A stretch of DNA of 41,642 bases from a virus (IMGVR_UViG_3300040770_000030:1-41642); one strand, 5' to 3'; shown: positions 1 to 6,737, counted from the first letter of the stretch. Notes: a model not told the origin generated them from the letters alone. Numbers and translations are program-made.

Positions 1-515
1 CATACCTCACCCCCAGCCAGCAGGGCGCGGAGTTCGGTACGCCACCAGAATTTGCCAAGCGGTGGCCTTGCATCTCCGAACGCAACGCCGTGCAATTCTG
101 ACTCACCTAGCAGGAACCGCAGCAACTCACGCGGCACGCTCACATCGCTATGGGCTGGCTCAACCGTTGGGGCTGGGGCGGCGGATAGCAGGGCGCGCAC
201 CCATTCCATGTACTGACGCGCAGTAAGGCCGCACTCGCCATTGTTTAGCTGGTCGGCTGACTTTTGAGTTATGCGCTCATGGCTATACCAGGCATTACCA
301 AACTGCACGCCCTCGGTAGTAACCCTGCACCCTTCCGACACGCGCGAGGCGTTGCGGCGGGTAACTTCTGCAAGGGCGTTGTTGTGGCCTATTGCCTCCC
401 CCTTGTCGAATAGGGGTTGGTAATCGTGGTATGGCTTACGCTCAGGCAGCACCACTACGTCGAATCCAAAGGCCGCGCCGGGGAACAGCCGGTTGTCCTG
501 TGTTGGCTTGCTCAT
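1..515 (-). CDS. Hypothetical early protein, cut by the left window edge
   Basis: An ATG-started frame (MSKPTQDNRLF...) runs 171 codons to position 1 without a stop, so the 3' end is outside the window. I recognise no function. The C-terminal part (RELLRFLLGES..., then TELRALLAGGEV) resembles the short helical tail LLRALLAGCEA of the gene fragment at the right edge, and its MSKPT start matches the gene at 41303-41581. This suggests a small paralogous family of phage accessory proteins. It follows the primase with a 57-nt gap that contains the 25-bp hairpin element at 531-555. A run reading AAATT lies before the ATG with a GGAGTT ribosome-binding site about 8 nt upstream. If the window is a closed circle the frame would run 19 more codons past the junction to a TGA. 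Confidence 0.75.
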   Translation of the reverse strand, partial: MSKPTQDNRLFPGAAFGFDVVVLPERKPYHDYQPLFDKGEAIGHNNALAEVTRRNASRVSEGCRVTTEGVQFGNAWYSHERITQKSADQLNNGECGLTARQYMEWVRALLSAAPAPTVEPAHSDVSVPRELLRFLLGESELHGVAFGDARPPLGKFWWRTELRALLAGGEV

Positions 516-530
516 AATTTAACTCCAGTT

Positions 531-555
531 TAGCGTGCGAGTGCACCCTGCACGC
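531..555 (-). promoter_or_regulatory. 25-bp hairpin-forming repeat element, copy B
   Basis: On the minus strand this reads GCGTGCAGGGTGCACTCGCA followed by CGCTA. It is almost identical over about 27 bp to the element before the capsid gene (26071-26095) and differs at three positions from the one at 4205-4229. It sits in the 57-nt gap between the primase stop and the next start. It can fold as GCGTGC...GCACGC with an 11-nt loop. It may be a promoter for the phage RNA polymerase or an RNA processing or control hairpin; sequence alone does not decide. Confidence 0.55.
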
Positions 556-572
556 TCGGGGATTGGCCCGGC

Positions 573-1388
573 TCAGTAGTTTAAGCATAGCCTCCGCAAC
601 TCGCGGAGCTGCATATCCTTTGGGTCTAGGCCAGGGGGTGGGTGCGTCGAGCGCACGGAGTTTAGGAATGGCTTGAGCAGGCGCACGCCCCGAGTAGCGC
701 CCCTGTACCCAGCCGTGTCCCCATCCAAAAGGAACATCACCGTGTTGGTGCCCGCCGATAAAAGGCGATTCAGTAGGGATGGCCGAACTTCCGTACCAAG
801 CAAGCACGCGGCGCTCCACACTGGTGGGGTTGAGACTGTGTGTGAAGTCGTCAATAATGAGGACAGTGCGTGATCCACTTTTATCCACGAGAAAGCGTCC
901 TCTACGAGCACCACATTTGGTGCCATGTTATTGCACAAGTAATCGCAGCCCCGGCTATACGTCAGCCACTTCTGGTGGCTATTGCCTGTGAGGTCGCGCC
1001 CTATCCACCCTTGCTTTGTGTGTAGCAGCAGACGCTTACGCTCTGCACTGTACCAAAGCTCGGGCATGTACAGCATGTCCATGCACTTCTTGGCTAGGAA
1101 GTGCGCGATGCTCTCCTGTGTGAACAGGTCGCACTTGCTCACCATAATCAAATCCCGAGGCAACGACAAATCCGTGCTAGTCGCCGGGGCTTTGGTCCCA
1201 GTAACTAGCACATGATCCTTAGTCTGCTTACCGCCTTCCTTACATGCTTGGCAGTACGCCCAGTAGTGCGAGTGCTCATGCCCAACTATGAGGTTGGGCC
1301 TAGTCTCCCTACCGTGGAACGTGCGGCTTGTGCTGCCTACGGGTAGTCGTTGCGCTAAGTGCAGCCACTCTTCCATGGGCAGAGCCAT
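573..1388 (-). CDS. DNA primase (TOPRIM, without fused helicase)
   Basis: This is a short phage primase that would make RNA primers for lagging-strand synthesis beside the separate helicase encoded at 39674-40936. From the ATG at 1388 it has 271 residues. Near residues 37-49 there is a His-rich stretch followed by a CxxC pair (C46, C49), a degenerate form of the N-terminal zinc-binding module. The TOPRIM core shows the catalytic acidic residue in VVLVEDAF (E163) and the metal-binding DGD of FLLDGDTAG (residues 212-214). No helicase domain follows, unlike T7 gp4; split primase and helicase genes are the rule in phiKMV-like phages. An upstream GTG (1412) is open, but it overlaps the preceding gene by 23 nt, and the ATG right after that gene's stop is preferred. 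Confidence 0.88.
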   Translation of the reverse strand: MALPMEEWLHLAQRLPVGSTSRTFHGRETRPNLIVGHEHSHYWAYCQACKEGGKQTKDHVLVTGTKAPATSTDLSLPRDLIMVSKCDLFTQESIAHFLAKKCMDMLYMPELWYSAERKRLLLHTKQGWIGRDLTGNSHQKWLTYSRGCDYLCNNMAPNVVLVEDAFSWIKVDHALSSLLTTSHTVSTPPVWSAACLLGTEVRPSLLNRLLSAGTNTVMFLLDGDTAGYRGATRGVRLLKPFLNSVRSTHPPPGLDPKDMQLRELRRLCLNY

Positions 1389-1389
1389 A

Positions 1390-1770
1390 TTACACCAACC
1401 AGACGTACACACCAGCAGCCGCTACAGCTACCGCCTGCACTGCGAAGGCGATAGCCCAGTACAAAGTCTGCTTCTGCTGCAAGCGTGTATGCTCACGCTG
1501 CTTAATGAAGGCAGCGCGGATAGCGTGCAGCCGACTAGCGTCGTGCAGTGCGTCAACCTTTAGTTGCTCGTTCTCGCTGCCGACAGTGCGCAGGTCTACA
1601 CTGAGTCGGTGGTTCGCGTCGATAAGCTCAGCAAGGATAGGATCATCCGATGCCAGCTTAGTGTACTTGGACTCCAGCACTTGATACGCCGAAGTCAATG
1701 TTGCCAGCTTGGTACGCATGCTGCGGAATGTGGCACGTAAGCCGTAATAGCTTTGCTTGAAGTTCATCAT
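1390..1770 (-). CDS. Coiled-coil protein with C-terminal membrane anchor
   Basis: This 126-residue protein (MMNFKQSYYGLR...) is of unknown function. Residues about 15-95 are rich in charged and Leu/Ala residues and look like a coiled coil. The last roughly 24 residues (LYWAIAFAVQAVAVAAAGVY...) form one hydrophobic span that runs almost to the C terminus, so it looks like a tail-anchored inner-membrane protein. The start at 1770 follows a purine-rich AGAGAGAG ribosome-binding site; a longer frame opens with GTG at 1800 but has no good site. The gene lies directly upstream of the primase in the early operon, after a strong hairpin at 1803-1830. Confidence 0.75.
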   Translation of the reverse strand: MMNFKQSYYGLRATFRSMRTKLATLTSAYQVLESKYTKLASDDPILAELIDANHRLSVDLRTVGSENEQLKVDALHDASRLHAIRAAFIKQREHTRLQQKQTLYWAIAFAVQAVAVAAAGVYVWLV

Positions 1771-1802
1771 GCTCTCTCTTCTCTGGTTGGGTGTGTTCAC
1801 TG

Positions 1803-1830
1803 AGAGGGCCGACTATAGCGCCGGCCCTCT
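1803..1830 (-). other. Perfect 9-bp intergenic hairpin
   Basis: AGAGGGCCG and CGGCCCTCT are perfect complements separated by 10 nt, in the 79-nt gap between the 132-residue gene and the coiled-coil gene. There is no U-run after it on the minus strand, so it is more likely an mRNA processing or stabilising structure, or a weak terminator, than a classic intrinsic terminator. Confidence 0.6.
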
Positions 1831-1849
1831 GGATCAACACACTGCGATG

Positions 1850-2248
1850 TTACTCAGCGGCGGTTTCTTCTACTACCAGGGATACCTGGGACTCAGGCAC
1901 TACAGCGTACTCGTTGTCGAACTCGTCGCCGGTGCGGGTGAACTCGACCTTGAAGGTGCGGTCGCCCACTACTTCGTACGCTTCGACTTCTTCGGTAGCT
2001 TCGACCACGGCGACTTCGCCGGCCTTGATGGCACGGATAGTACCAACCACTTCTTGACGGGTATCACCACGGCCTACCTTGATCTTGATGCTGTCGCCAA
2101 CAACCAGCGCCTCGATGGCGTCAAGGTTATCGACTTGGCTCTGCAAAGTGCTCGACTTCTCAGAGGCGGCGGCAAACTTAACTTCGAGGGCGGCAACAGC
2201 GGCAATGGCGAGGGTCAGGGCGTTGGTCAACTGGATTTTACGGGACAT
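1850..2248 (-). CDS. Hypothetical early protein, 132 aa
   Basis: No function is recognised. The N-terminal 30 residues (MSRKIQLTNALTLAIAAVAALEV...) are amphipathic or mildly hydrophobic and lead into a short coiled-coil segment (residues 28-45). The rest is beta-rich and strongly acidic, with a KIKVGRGDTRQEVVGTI stretch resembling a small KOW/SH3-like barrel, and ends in EETAAE. The start is well supported by AGGAG 8 nt upstream. It is preceded by a 113-nt gap, long for this genome, which may hold a regulatory signal, though I see no clear promoter in it. Confidence 0.8.
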   Translation of the reverse strand: MSRKIQLTNALTLAIAAVAALEVKFAAASEKSSTLQSQVDNLDAIEALVVGDSIKIKVGRGDTRQEVVGTIRAIKAGEVAVVEATEEVEAYEVVGDRTFKVEFTRTGDEFDNEYAVVPESQVSLVVEETAAE

Positions 2249-2361
2249 GGTGTAACTCCTAAACGGGTGCCCACCAGACAGAATGCCTGTAATGGGTTGA
2301 AGCGGTGCAGCGGTACAGTGTAGCTCAGTCTCTAGGGTATGTAGGGCATCCCCTTTGCCTG

Positions 2362-2715
2362 TCAGTTCATGCTGGCCTCCTGCTCTGGCTCAGGTCGCAT
2401 TGCAATTCGCTCAAGCGTTCGCACTGGTGCTACTGTCCCACCTAGGGCCGAGCTTTCCAGCATGCTGACTGCGTGCCCTCGTAGGCCGTGGCGTAGGCCG
2501 TTGCCAATAAGCTCCAGCAGGAACTCGTCACCGGCTACGTCGATGGCTACAGCGTCGCCACGTGCTGCCTCTACGGCTACGTGGTACTTCGCCAGCAGTT
2601 GCGATTGAAACGGCGTGCGGTCTGGATCGCCCGCTGCATCAATCTGCCCAACTAGGAAAGACTCAGGCACGACTGCTCGTACCTCAAGTTGGAAGTCAAA
2701 CTTAAATGTGCGCAT
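2362..2715 (-). CDS. Hypothetical early protein, 117 aa
   Basis: No family is recognised. The sequence begins MRTFKFDFQLEVRAVVPESF, looks like a soluble alpha/beta protein with no membrane segment, and ends in a Glu-rich tail (RPEPEQEASMN). The ATG overlaps the stop of the upstream 138-residue gene as TGATG, so translation is probably coupled. Composition and codon use match its neighbours. Confidence 0.78.
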   Translation of the reverse strand: MRTFKFDFQLEVRAVVPESFLVGQIDAAGDPDRTPFQSQLLAKYHVAVEAARGDAVAIDVAGDEFLLELIGNGLRHGLRGHAVSMLESSALGGTVAPVRTLERIAMRPEPEQEASMN

Positions 2716-3131
2716 CAGTGTATACTCTCGTTGGTTTCAGTGGAATTGCGTTCGGTCAGTTCAGCTAGTTCGGTTAGCCATTCCTCGGGGATTGGTTTCA
2801 TAGCCGCCGCATACCGCAGTATGGCCTCCCCAATCTCTTTGCACCGTGACTTGTCGTACTCCAGCACAGCTAGGAAGTCGGGGCGCAGGCCCAGTGGTGG
2901 GGCCAGGCCGGTTTCTATTGCTCGCGGGTCTACTGCTCGCGGGTCTACTACAGAATCCCGTAAGACTAGTGTGCTTGACTCATTTGTGTAAACCCACTCG
3001 TTCCGAATAGGTGAGTACACTGCTAGGTTCTTCCAGCACGTCCCGCCGTCTGGGGCATTCCACACACTACCATCTCTCTCTAACCAGCACCGCGCACCGC
3101 TTGGTACTAACCACACAGCTTTACGTTTCAT
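2715..3131 (-). CDS. Hypothetical early protein, 138 aa
   Basis: No function is recognised. The protein starts MKRKAVWLVPSGARCW and contains a duplicated VDPRA unit near residues 60-72, encoded by the 15-bp tandem repeat at 2919-2948. The C-terminal third looks helical (SRCKEIGEAILRYAAAMKPI...). The ATG at 3131 with an AGGTG ribosome-binding site is preferred to a GTG nine bases upstream. It is coupled to the following gene by TGATG. Confidence 0.78.
   Translation of the reverse strand: MKRKAVWLVPSGARCWLERDGSVWNAPDGGTCWKNLAVYSPIRNEWVYTNESSTLVLRDSVVDPRAVDPRAIETGLAPPLGLRPDFLAVLEYDKSRCKEIGEAILRYAAAMKPIPEEWLTELAELTERNSTETNESIH
2919..2948. repeat. 15-bp in-frame tandem duplication
   Basis: The plus-strand unit TGCTCGCGGGTCTAC occurs twice in direct succession inside the 138-residue gene. 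It keeps the frame and adds a second VDPRA pentapeptide. It is probably a recent slippage event, and copy number may vary between relatives. Confidence 0.85.
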
Positions 3132-3187
3132 TTGTAGCACCTAAATTTATCGGGTTTGGATTGGCTGGCGAGTGCAAGGCGCACCGC

Positions 3188-3373
3188 CTACAGTTGTATC
3201 CAAGTGAGCGGGCCTGGCTTTTCATGCTCAGGCTTACGCCGCCGTGGTAGGCTCTTTGTGTACAGCTTAGCGGCAGCCTCCATACGCAGGATGTTGTCGC
3301 GTTCTTGCTTGGTCGTACTTGCATGGCAAAGCTCGTTGCCAACAGCAGCACGACCGCCGTTGGCAGTTCGCAT
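3188..3373 (-). CDS. Hypothetical basic protein, 61 aa
   Basis: This small, strongly basic protein (MRTANGGRAAVGNELCHAST...) has a KSLPRRRKPEHEKPG cluster near its C terminus and no membrane segment. Function is unknown. Its ATG overlaps the GNAT-like gene's stop as TGATG, which is the main support that it is real. A 56-nt gap follows that contains a weak relative of the 25-bp hairpin element. Confidence 0.65.
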   Translation of the reverse strand: MRTANGGRAAVGNELCHASTTKQERDNILRMEAAAKLYTKSLPRRRKPEHEKPGPLTWIQL

Positions 3374-3864
3374 CAGCTTAGTTCCATGTGTATTACAGGC
3401 AGCCCGCCAGCATCCCAGTTAGGCTCTGTGCGGATTACTGTGAAGCCGCGCCCCTCGTACAGTGCACGGAGTTGCGGGATGTCGAAGCAATCCAGGCGTG
3501 TAGCGCCCAGTGCAATCGCATGGTCTAGCAGCCAAGTGCCACGCCCACTAGAGCTACTATGCAGCGCTAACAGTTGGTCGCCTAGCACGCAGAACCCGCC
3601 GACAACCTGATTGTCGTCCTTGGCCACTCGTACATGGCAGTGCTTATCGAAGAACTCACGATCACGCAGCTTAGCCTCAAAGCGTGTCTCTACGCGGTCT
3701 GGGTAAACCTTGCGGTAGTAATCCGCAACCAGTAGCGGCAGCTCAGCCCAGTCGGTGCAGCATTCGCGGATTTGTTCACGTCGCTTTAGGCTAGCGTAGC
3801 GCTCACCAACTTGCAGACTGCCCATAAGTACGGCAAGGTCTGTTTTCAATAGTACAGCAGGCAT
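3373..3864 (-). CDS. GNAT-family N-acetyltransferase-like protein
   Basis: This 163-residue protein resembles small phage acetyltransferases. The C-terminal half has the GNAT layout: a beta strand (VVGGFCVLGDQLLALHSS), a short acceptor loop (SSSGRGTWLLDHAIALGATR) and the terminal LYEGRGFTVIRTE motif seen where the last GNAT helix and strands lie. The usual Q/RxxGxG/A acetyl-CoA loop is only partly kept (SSGRGTW). It would transfer an acetyl group to a host or phage target, not identifiable here. The ATG at 3864 has a GGGG-type site about 9 nt upstream. It follows the 372-nt non-coding gap. Confidence 0.7.
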   Translation of the reverse strand: MPAVLLKTDLAVLMGSLQVGERYASLKRREQIRECCTDWAELPLLVADYYRKVYPDRVETRFEAKLRDREFFDKHCHVRVAKDDNQVVGGFCVLGDQLLALHSSSSGRGTWLLDHAIALGATRLDCFDIPQLRALYEGRGFTVIRTEPNWDAGGLPVIHMELS

Positions 3865-4236
3865 AATAGTTTACCCCGTGGTTGTGCATCGTTTGAGTGC
3901 ATACAGTAAAGCGCAGGGCTTCTGAATCTTCGCCACATTTGGCTACTGGTCATTAGTCTGCGCTTTCTTTATGTACTCCGAGTCTAGCTTGTAGCTGTAC
4001 TAGTATCCCAAGATTTATATGCTCGCAAGACTTGGTAGTACACTAGGGCTAGGTTGTTCGGTACGCCAGCACACAGCCGGCTACAGGTTAGGCACTATGC
4101 GACGCAATGCGCGGCCTTTAGTTGGCAATGGCCCCTAGTTTACGCTAGTGGCTTGTTAGCTTTAACCCTTATACATGACGCACCTCATAATTTCTGATCT
4201 ATGATTACGCTGCGAGTGCAGCCTGCACCGGCAGTA
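3865..4236 (-). other. 372-nt intergenic region with hairpins
   Basis: I find no convincing gene; frames on the minus strand are short and lack ribosome-binding sites. It contains the 25-bp element at 4205-4229 and a 9-bp inverted repeat (AAAGCGCAG at 3908-3916, CTGCGCTTT at 3958-3966) around a 41-nt loop that itself holds a small GCCA/TGGC stem. Just downstream is a direct repeat GTGCAT-N7-GTGCAT (about 3885-3904). It is probably a leader or regulatory RNA ahead of the GNAT-like gene. Confidence 0.5.
4205..4229 (-). promoter_or_regulatory. 25-bp hairpin-forming repeat element, copy C
   Basis: The minus strand reads GGTGCAGGCTGCACTCGCAG followed by CGTAA. Relative to the capsid-proximal copy two changes are compensatory in the inner stem (G-C becomes C-G around the GAGT loop), which points to selection for a folded RNA or DNA hairpin. 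It lies just after the stop of the 80-residue membrane protein and before the 3.9-4.2 kb gap. Confidence 0.5.
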
Positions 4237-4479
4237 CTAATCCGCGTCCTCCATATTGTAATAGCGCGCCGTGCTCGCTGTAACACTCATGCCACTCGTG
4301 TCCTCGGCGTTTAGGATATGGTTGCGGTGTATCGCCCAATCGTACTGCGTGTGCTCATGCAGAGAGCGCACTTCCGCCACTGCTAAGCACGTCTTGGCAG
4401 CGAAGAACGCAGCGATGCAAACTGTCATTAGTACAAGTGCAGCGTACAGCGCCAGCTCAGCCAGCTCGTAGTTATCCAT
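4237..4479 (-). CDS. Single-span membrane protein, 80 aa
   Basis: MDNYELAELALYAALVLMTV... has one clear transmembrane segment at about residues 8-32, followed by a roughly 48-residue polar domain (SLHEHTQYDWAIHRNH...). Function is unknown; its place in the early region suggests action at the host inner membrane. GAGGTG lies 6 nt before the ATG. It is followed directly by the 25-bp element. Confidence 0.78.
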   Translation of the reverse strand: MDNYELAELALYAALVLMTVCIAAFFAAKTCLAVAEVRSLHEHTQYDWAIHRNHILNAEDTSGMSVTASTARYYNMEDAD

Positions 4480-4564
4480 GGGACACCTCGTTGTGCTTGG
4501 TTGTAACCTTCGGTGCCCGGTACTGCCGGGCGCTCAGTTGCAGGAAGAACAGCAGCGCTACCAT
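4472..4564 (-). CDS. Possible 30-aa peptide
   Basis: A small frame, MVALLFFLQLSARQYRAPKV..., fills the 78-nt space between the 111-residue gene and the 80-residue membrane protein and overlaps both by a few bases. It has a short hydrophobic N terminus and a basic remainder. Its ribosome-binding site (GGGATAAG) is poor. It could be a real microprotein or chance. Confidence 0.3.
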   Translation of the reverse strand: MVALLFFLQLSARQYRAPKVTTKHNEVSHG

Positions 4565-4893
4565 GGGCGCTTATCCCAGTTGTAGTAGAAGCTGCGGCCC
4601 AGGATAGTGGCCCATACCCCAGCGCCTATATTGGATTTTCCTGGTATTAGCCCAGCGTTGCTGAGTGCCCAATACATGATAGTAGACTTACGCCCGCAGT
4701 AATTACCGCCTAGCACTTCCATGTAATGCTCGATTGCTGCCGTTGCGTCAATTTGCTCCGACTCGGTTATTACGTCGTCCAGAACAGCTTGGCGTAGGGC
4801 GCGGCACATAAACTCCGATGCGTATACGTGGCTGGCGTACCAACCGGCAGCAACCACGGCCCGAAATACATCTTGCACACTTCGCGTTTTCAT
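4558..4893 (-). CDS. Hypothetical early protein, 111 aa
   Basis: Starting MKTRSVQDVFRAVVAAGWYASH, this looks like an all-helical soluble protein with a C-terminal GAGVWATILGRSFYYNWDKRPW tail. No known domain is visible. The ATG at 4893 overlaps the preceding stop as TGATG; a GTG one codon upstream is also open but less likely. The ribosome-binding site GAAGGTGAAG supports this start. Confidence 0.78.
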   Translation of the reverse strand: MKTRSVQDVFRAVVAAGWYASHVYASEFMCRALRQAVLDDVITESEQIDATAAIEHYMEVLGGNYCGRKSTIMYWALSNAGLIPGKSNIGAGVWATILGRSFYYNWDKRPW

Positions 4894-5129
4894 CACTTCA
4901 CCTTCACAATTAGGTCGTCAAACAATGTGACTTCTGCAAAGAACTCACGCTTATGCCCGGTAATATGCGGGCGGTTGCAGCCTGTAAGAGTGGCGCTAGG
5001 CTGGTACTCTACTCCGAACATGGACGTTTCACGATAGCGCAGTCTCTGCCCCACCGCCTCACGCATAGCTTTCTTACTCGGGTAATCAAACACTAGCATT
5101 GTTTCACCTGCTTTCAGTTGCTCCAGCAT
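4893..5129 (-). CDS. Hypothetical early protein, 78 aa
   Basis: MLEQLKAGETMLVFDYPSKKAMREAVGQRL... appears to be a small alpha/beta protein of unknown role. Two starts compete: the ATG at 5129, which keeps the plausible LEQLKAGETM helix but lacks a clear ribosome-binding site, and the in-frame internal ATG at 5099, which has a good AGGTGA site. The stop overlaps the next gene's ATG. Confidence 0.72.
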   Translation of the reverse strand: MLEQLKAGETMLVFDYPSKKAMREAVGQRLRYRETSMFGVEYQPSATLTGCNRPHITGHKREFFAEVTLFDDLIVKVK

Positions 5130-5160
5130 AAGCACCGAGCTAGCAGTGCTTATACTTGAA

Positions 5161-5253
5161 CTACTGCCACAAATACCAAGGTGTAATTTCCAGCACCACT
5201 AGGGTTACAGTCAGACTAGCAGCTAAGCTATAGCACTCATACCCGCCTACCAT
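5161..5253 (-). CDS. Tiny membrane peptide, 30 aa
   Basis: MVGGYECYSLAASLTVTLVV ends ...WYLWQ. One hydrophobic span covers most of its length. It sits 2 nt after the 32-residue membrane peptide and fills a gap otherwise without a gene. The ribosome-binding site is weak, so expression may depend on coupling to the upstream peptide. Function is unknown. Confidence 0.5.
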   Translation of the reverse strand: MVGGYECYSLAASLTVTLVVLEITPWYLWQ

Positions 5254-5255
5254 GA

Positions 5256-5354
5256 TTATTCATTTTCAGACCCAGAACCAAAAGCCGCACCGAAGCACCA
5301 GACACAAAACAGGACTAGACACCATTCAAACACTGACCAGTCCGGTATGTACAT
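5256..5354 (-). CDS. Tiny membrane peptide, 32 aa
   Basis: MYIPDWSVFEWCLVLFCVWC leads into GAAFGSGSENE. A single hydrophobic, Trp/Cys-rich span of about 17 residues is followed by a short polar tail. Its ATG overlaps the stop of the 79-residue gene as TGATG, and AGGTGG lies about 7 nt upstream, which together make it a likely real microprotein. Such peptides in T7-like early regions often target the host envelope, but no specific role can be assigned. Confidence 0.65.
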   Translation of the reverse strand: MYIPDWSVFEWCLVLFCVWCFGAAFGSGSENE

Positions 5355-5593
5355 CACGCTACCACCTGGTAAAGCGTGTTCAGGGTTTCGACCTGCCCCG
5401 TAACAAAGTCATGCTTGACCACTAGACTTGTGCGGATACGGTTATCGGAGCCATCACTCGGCGTGCCTAGTACCGGATGCTCCGACACTAGCTCAGCCAG
5501 AAGCACCAGCGCCTCTGGTTCCACTCTACCCGGCCAATACAGGCTGGCCGGTACTAGCTTGGCATTCCGGCACATCACAATACGCTTGCTCAT
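5354..5593 (-). CDS. Hypothetical early protein, 79 aa
   Basis: MSKRIVMCRNAKLVPASLYW... is a small soluble protein of unknown function with no membrane span. It overlaps the previous gene by 4 bp (ATGA) and the next by TGATG, so it lies in a tightly coupled run. Confidence 0.8.
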   Translation of the reverse strand: MSKRIVMCRNAKLVPASLYWPGRVEPEALVLLAELVSEHPVLGTPSDGSDNRIRTSLVVKHDFVTGQVETLNTLYQVVA

Positions 5594-6114
5594 ACCGGCA
5601 AGGCCATTGGAGCTGGTGCACGTTGTACCTTCAAGCCCAGGATGGCGTGCAGTTGCTCGGTGCCTATCACTGGCTTGCCTGCCTCTTCTGCTTTCTGAGC
5701 ACGTAGAATCAAGCTGGTCAGCATGCTAGCAAAGTCGAACTCTTCCTCGATAGCCTTCTCGGGCTTGCACTCAAACCAAGGCTTTTCCATAGCCTTAACG
5801 ATGTCGGTCGTCTTGTCCTTAGCGTACAGGAAGGGCTTGTCCTTCTTGGTCTCGTCAAGGTTGACGGATAGCTTGCCGCATTGAGTAGCCCACTCAACCA
5901 AGGCGTTGCGGCGTGAGCCTTTCGGCATTGCCTCAAACAAGCGGACAAACAGGGTGATGTCGCCACACTTTTCGATGTGTGCCAGCACCGACAAGCCACA
6001 CGTTTGGATGTCGTCGTCAAGACGCTTGCCACGGGTGTGGATGCTGCCGATTGCTTTCTCGATAGCCGCTGCGTTAGCGAACTTAGGTACGAATGCTGCG
6101 ATTGCCTTGGTCAT
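5590..6114 (-). CDS. Conserved early phage protein, 174 aa
   Basis: The protein begins MTKAIAAFVPKFANAAAIEK and is mostly helical, with no enzyme motif visible. I recall similar proteins (FVPKFA...SIHTRGK.LD.DIQ, then MPKGSRRNAL.EWA) in many T7-like and other phages of Gram-negative hosts, so it is probably a conserved family of unknown role; that recognition is from memory. It has an AGAGG site upstream and overlaps the next gene by 4 bp. Confidence 0.85.
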   Translation of the reverse strand: MTKAIAAFVPKFANAAAIEKAIGSIHTRGKRLDDDIQTCGLSVLAHIEKCGDITLFVRLFEAMPKGSRRNALVEWATQCGKLSVNLDETKKDKPFLYAKDKTTDIVKAMEKPWFECKPEKAIEEEFDFASMLTSLILRAQKAEEAGKPVIGTEQLHAILGLKVQRAPAPMALPV

Positions 6115-6128
6115 GGTGTGGCCTCTGA

Positions 6129-6305
6129 TTATTTAACTGGGCATTTGCCCGTTGGGTTATAAAAGTCGCCGGCTTTCACTGGCTTGTCCGTCGGATACCA
6201 AACATCACGCATTCGCTTTAGCTCAGCGCGTCCTGCTGCACCCTTCTTTTGTAGCACCGCTACCTTTCGGAAGTGTGCCGTTGCCTTCTTGGCTACTCGG
6301 CTCAT
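6129..6305 (-). CDS. Small basic early protein, 58 aa
   Basis: The frame reads MSRVAKKATAHFRKVAVLQ, continues KKGAAGRAELKRMRDVWYP, and ends in GKCPVK. About 14 Lys/Arg residues make it strongly basic, so nucleic-acid binding is possible but unproven. AGGAT lies 5 nt before the ATG. It is the first gene after the large stem-loop at 6319-6402 and begins the compact early operon. Confidence 0.7.
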   Translation of the reverse strand: MSRVAKKATAHFRKVAVLQKKGAAGRAELKRMRDVWYPTDKPVKAGDFYNPTGKCPVK

Positions 6306-6318
6306 TCTATCATCCTAT

Positions 6319-6402
6319 TGGGATTCCTGAGTGTGCACTAGAGGCCGTAACGATCCGCTTTAGGGTCTGATCTATTGGCCTAGTGCACACTCAGCAATCC
6401 CA
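6319..6402 (-). other. Long stem-loop, 23-bp arms with one mismatch
   Basis: The arms at 6319-6341 and 6380-6402 are complementary at 22 of 23 positions and enclose a 38-nt loop. The structure lies in the leader 14 nt before the start of the 58-residue gene and is far stronger than a typical terminator, but no U-run follows on the minus strand. It may be an RNase III processing site like those separating T7 early messages, or a leader controlling the early operon. Confidence 0.7.
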
Positions 6403-6708
6403 TCTAGATTGCTTGCCACCTCTGTGGACTTATCAGGGGCTTGCGCCGACTGATGTCTTGTCTACCCGCTCTCGCGCTTCGACTCTGGCCTAGACTGGCC
6501 CCGGTACACTTCTTCCGCCTACTGGGCGACGGTGCTGTATTGTAGGAACTTCCCCGCCTAACAGTTTGGGCGGCTCGGGCTTGCGCCGTTGCTAGGTAGT
6601 TGTCGCTTCTTGGTCTACCGGGCACAAGTGCCAAGCTTTGCAGTCCACATTCGGCCTATCTAGCCGCACCCGGTAGCAGGGTGATCCTGTTCGTGTTGCT
6701 TGGTGGCC
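6403..6708 (-). other. Untranslated early leader, about 300 nt
   Basis: This lies between the last early promoter (6709-6737) and the long stem-loop. A 76-codon minus frame exists but uses a TTG start without a ribosome-binding site and is very Arg/Ser-rich, so I do not call it. Short GC-rich inverted repeats occur (for example CCGCC...GGCGG near 6555-6575), so it may be a structured leader or a small RNA. I could not match it to a known RNA family. Confidence 0.4.
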
Positions 6709-6737
6709 ATTCTAGCGCCACCTATTCAGCTTGTCAA
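6709..6737 (-). promoter_or_regulatory. Early sigma70 promoter (TTGACA-N17-TAGAAT)
   Basis: The -35 box is TTGACA at 6737-6732 and the -10 box TAGAAT at 6714-6709, 17 nt apart. It reads into the 300-nt leader and the early gene run. Its -35 lies in the arm of the inverted repeat 6731-6741/6786-6796. Confidence 0.75.

Noticed and set aside
1757-2323. 188-codon plus-strand frame
   Set aside because: Antisense of the 132-residue gene, no plausible ribosome-binding site, single-direction genome.
3121-3351. 76-codon minus-strand frame with two Cys pairs
   Set aside because: It overlaps the better supported TGATG-coupled 61-residue gene in another frame and has no ribosome-binding site; the zinc-finger look is probably chance.
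6404-6634. 76-codon minus-strand frame in the early leader
   Set aside because: TTG start, no ribosome-binding site, Arg/Ser-rich random-looking composition.
6403-6708. Possible tRNA, RNase P RNA or intron in the early leader
   Set aside because: No T-loop, anticodon arm or conserved core motifs could be recognised; left as an unassigned leader.
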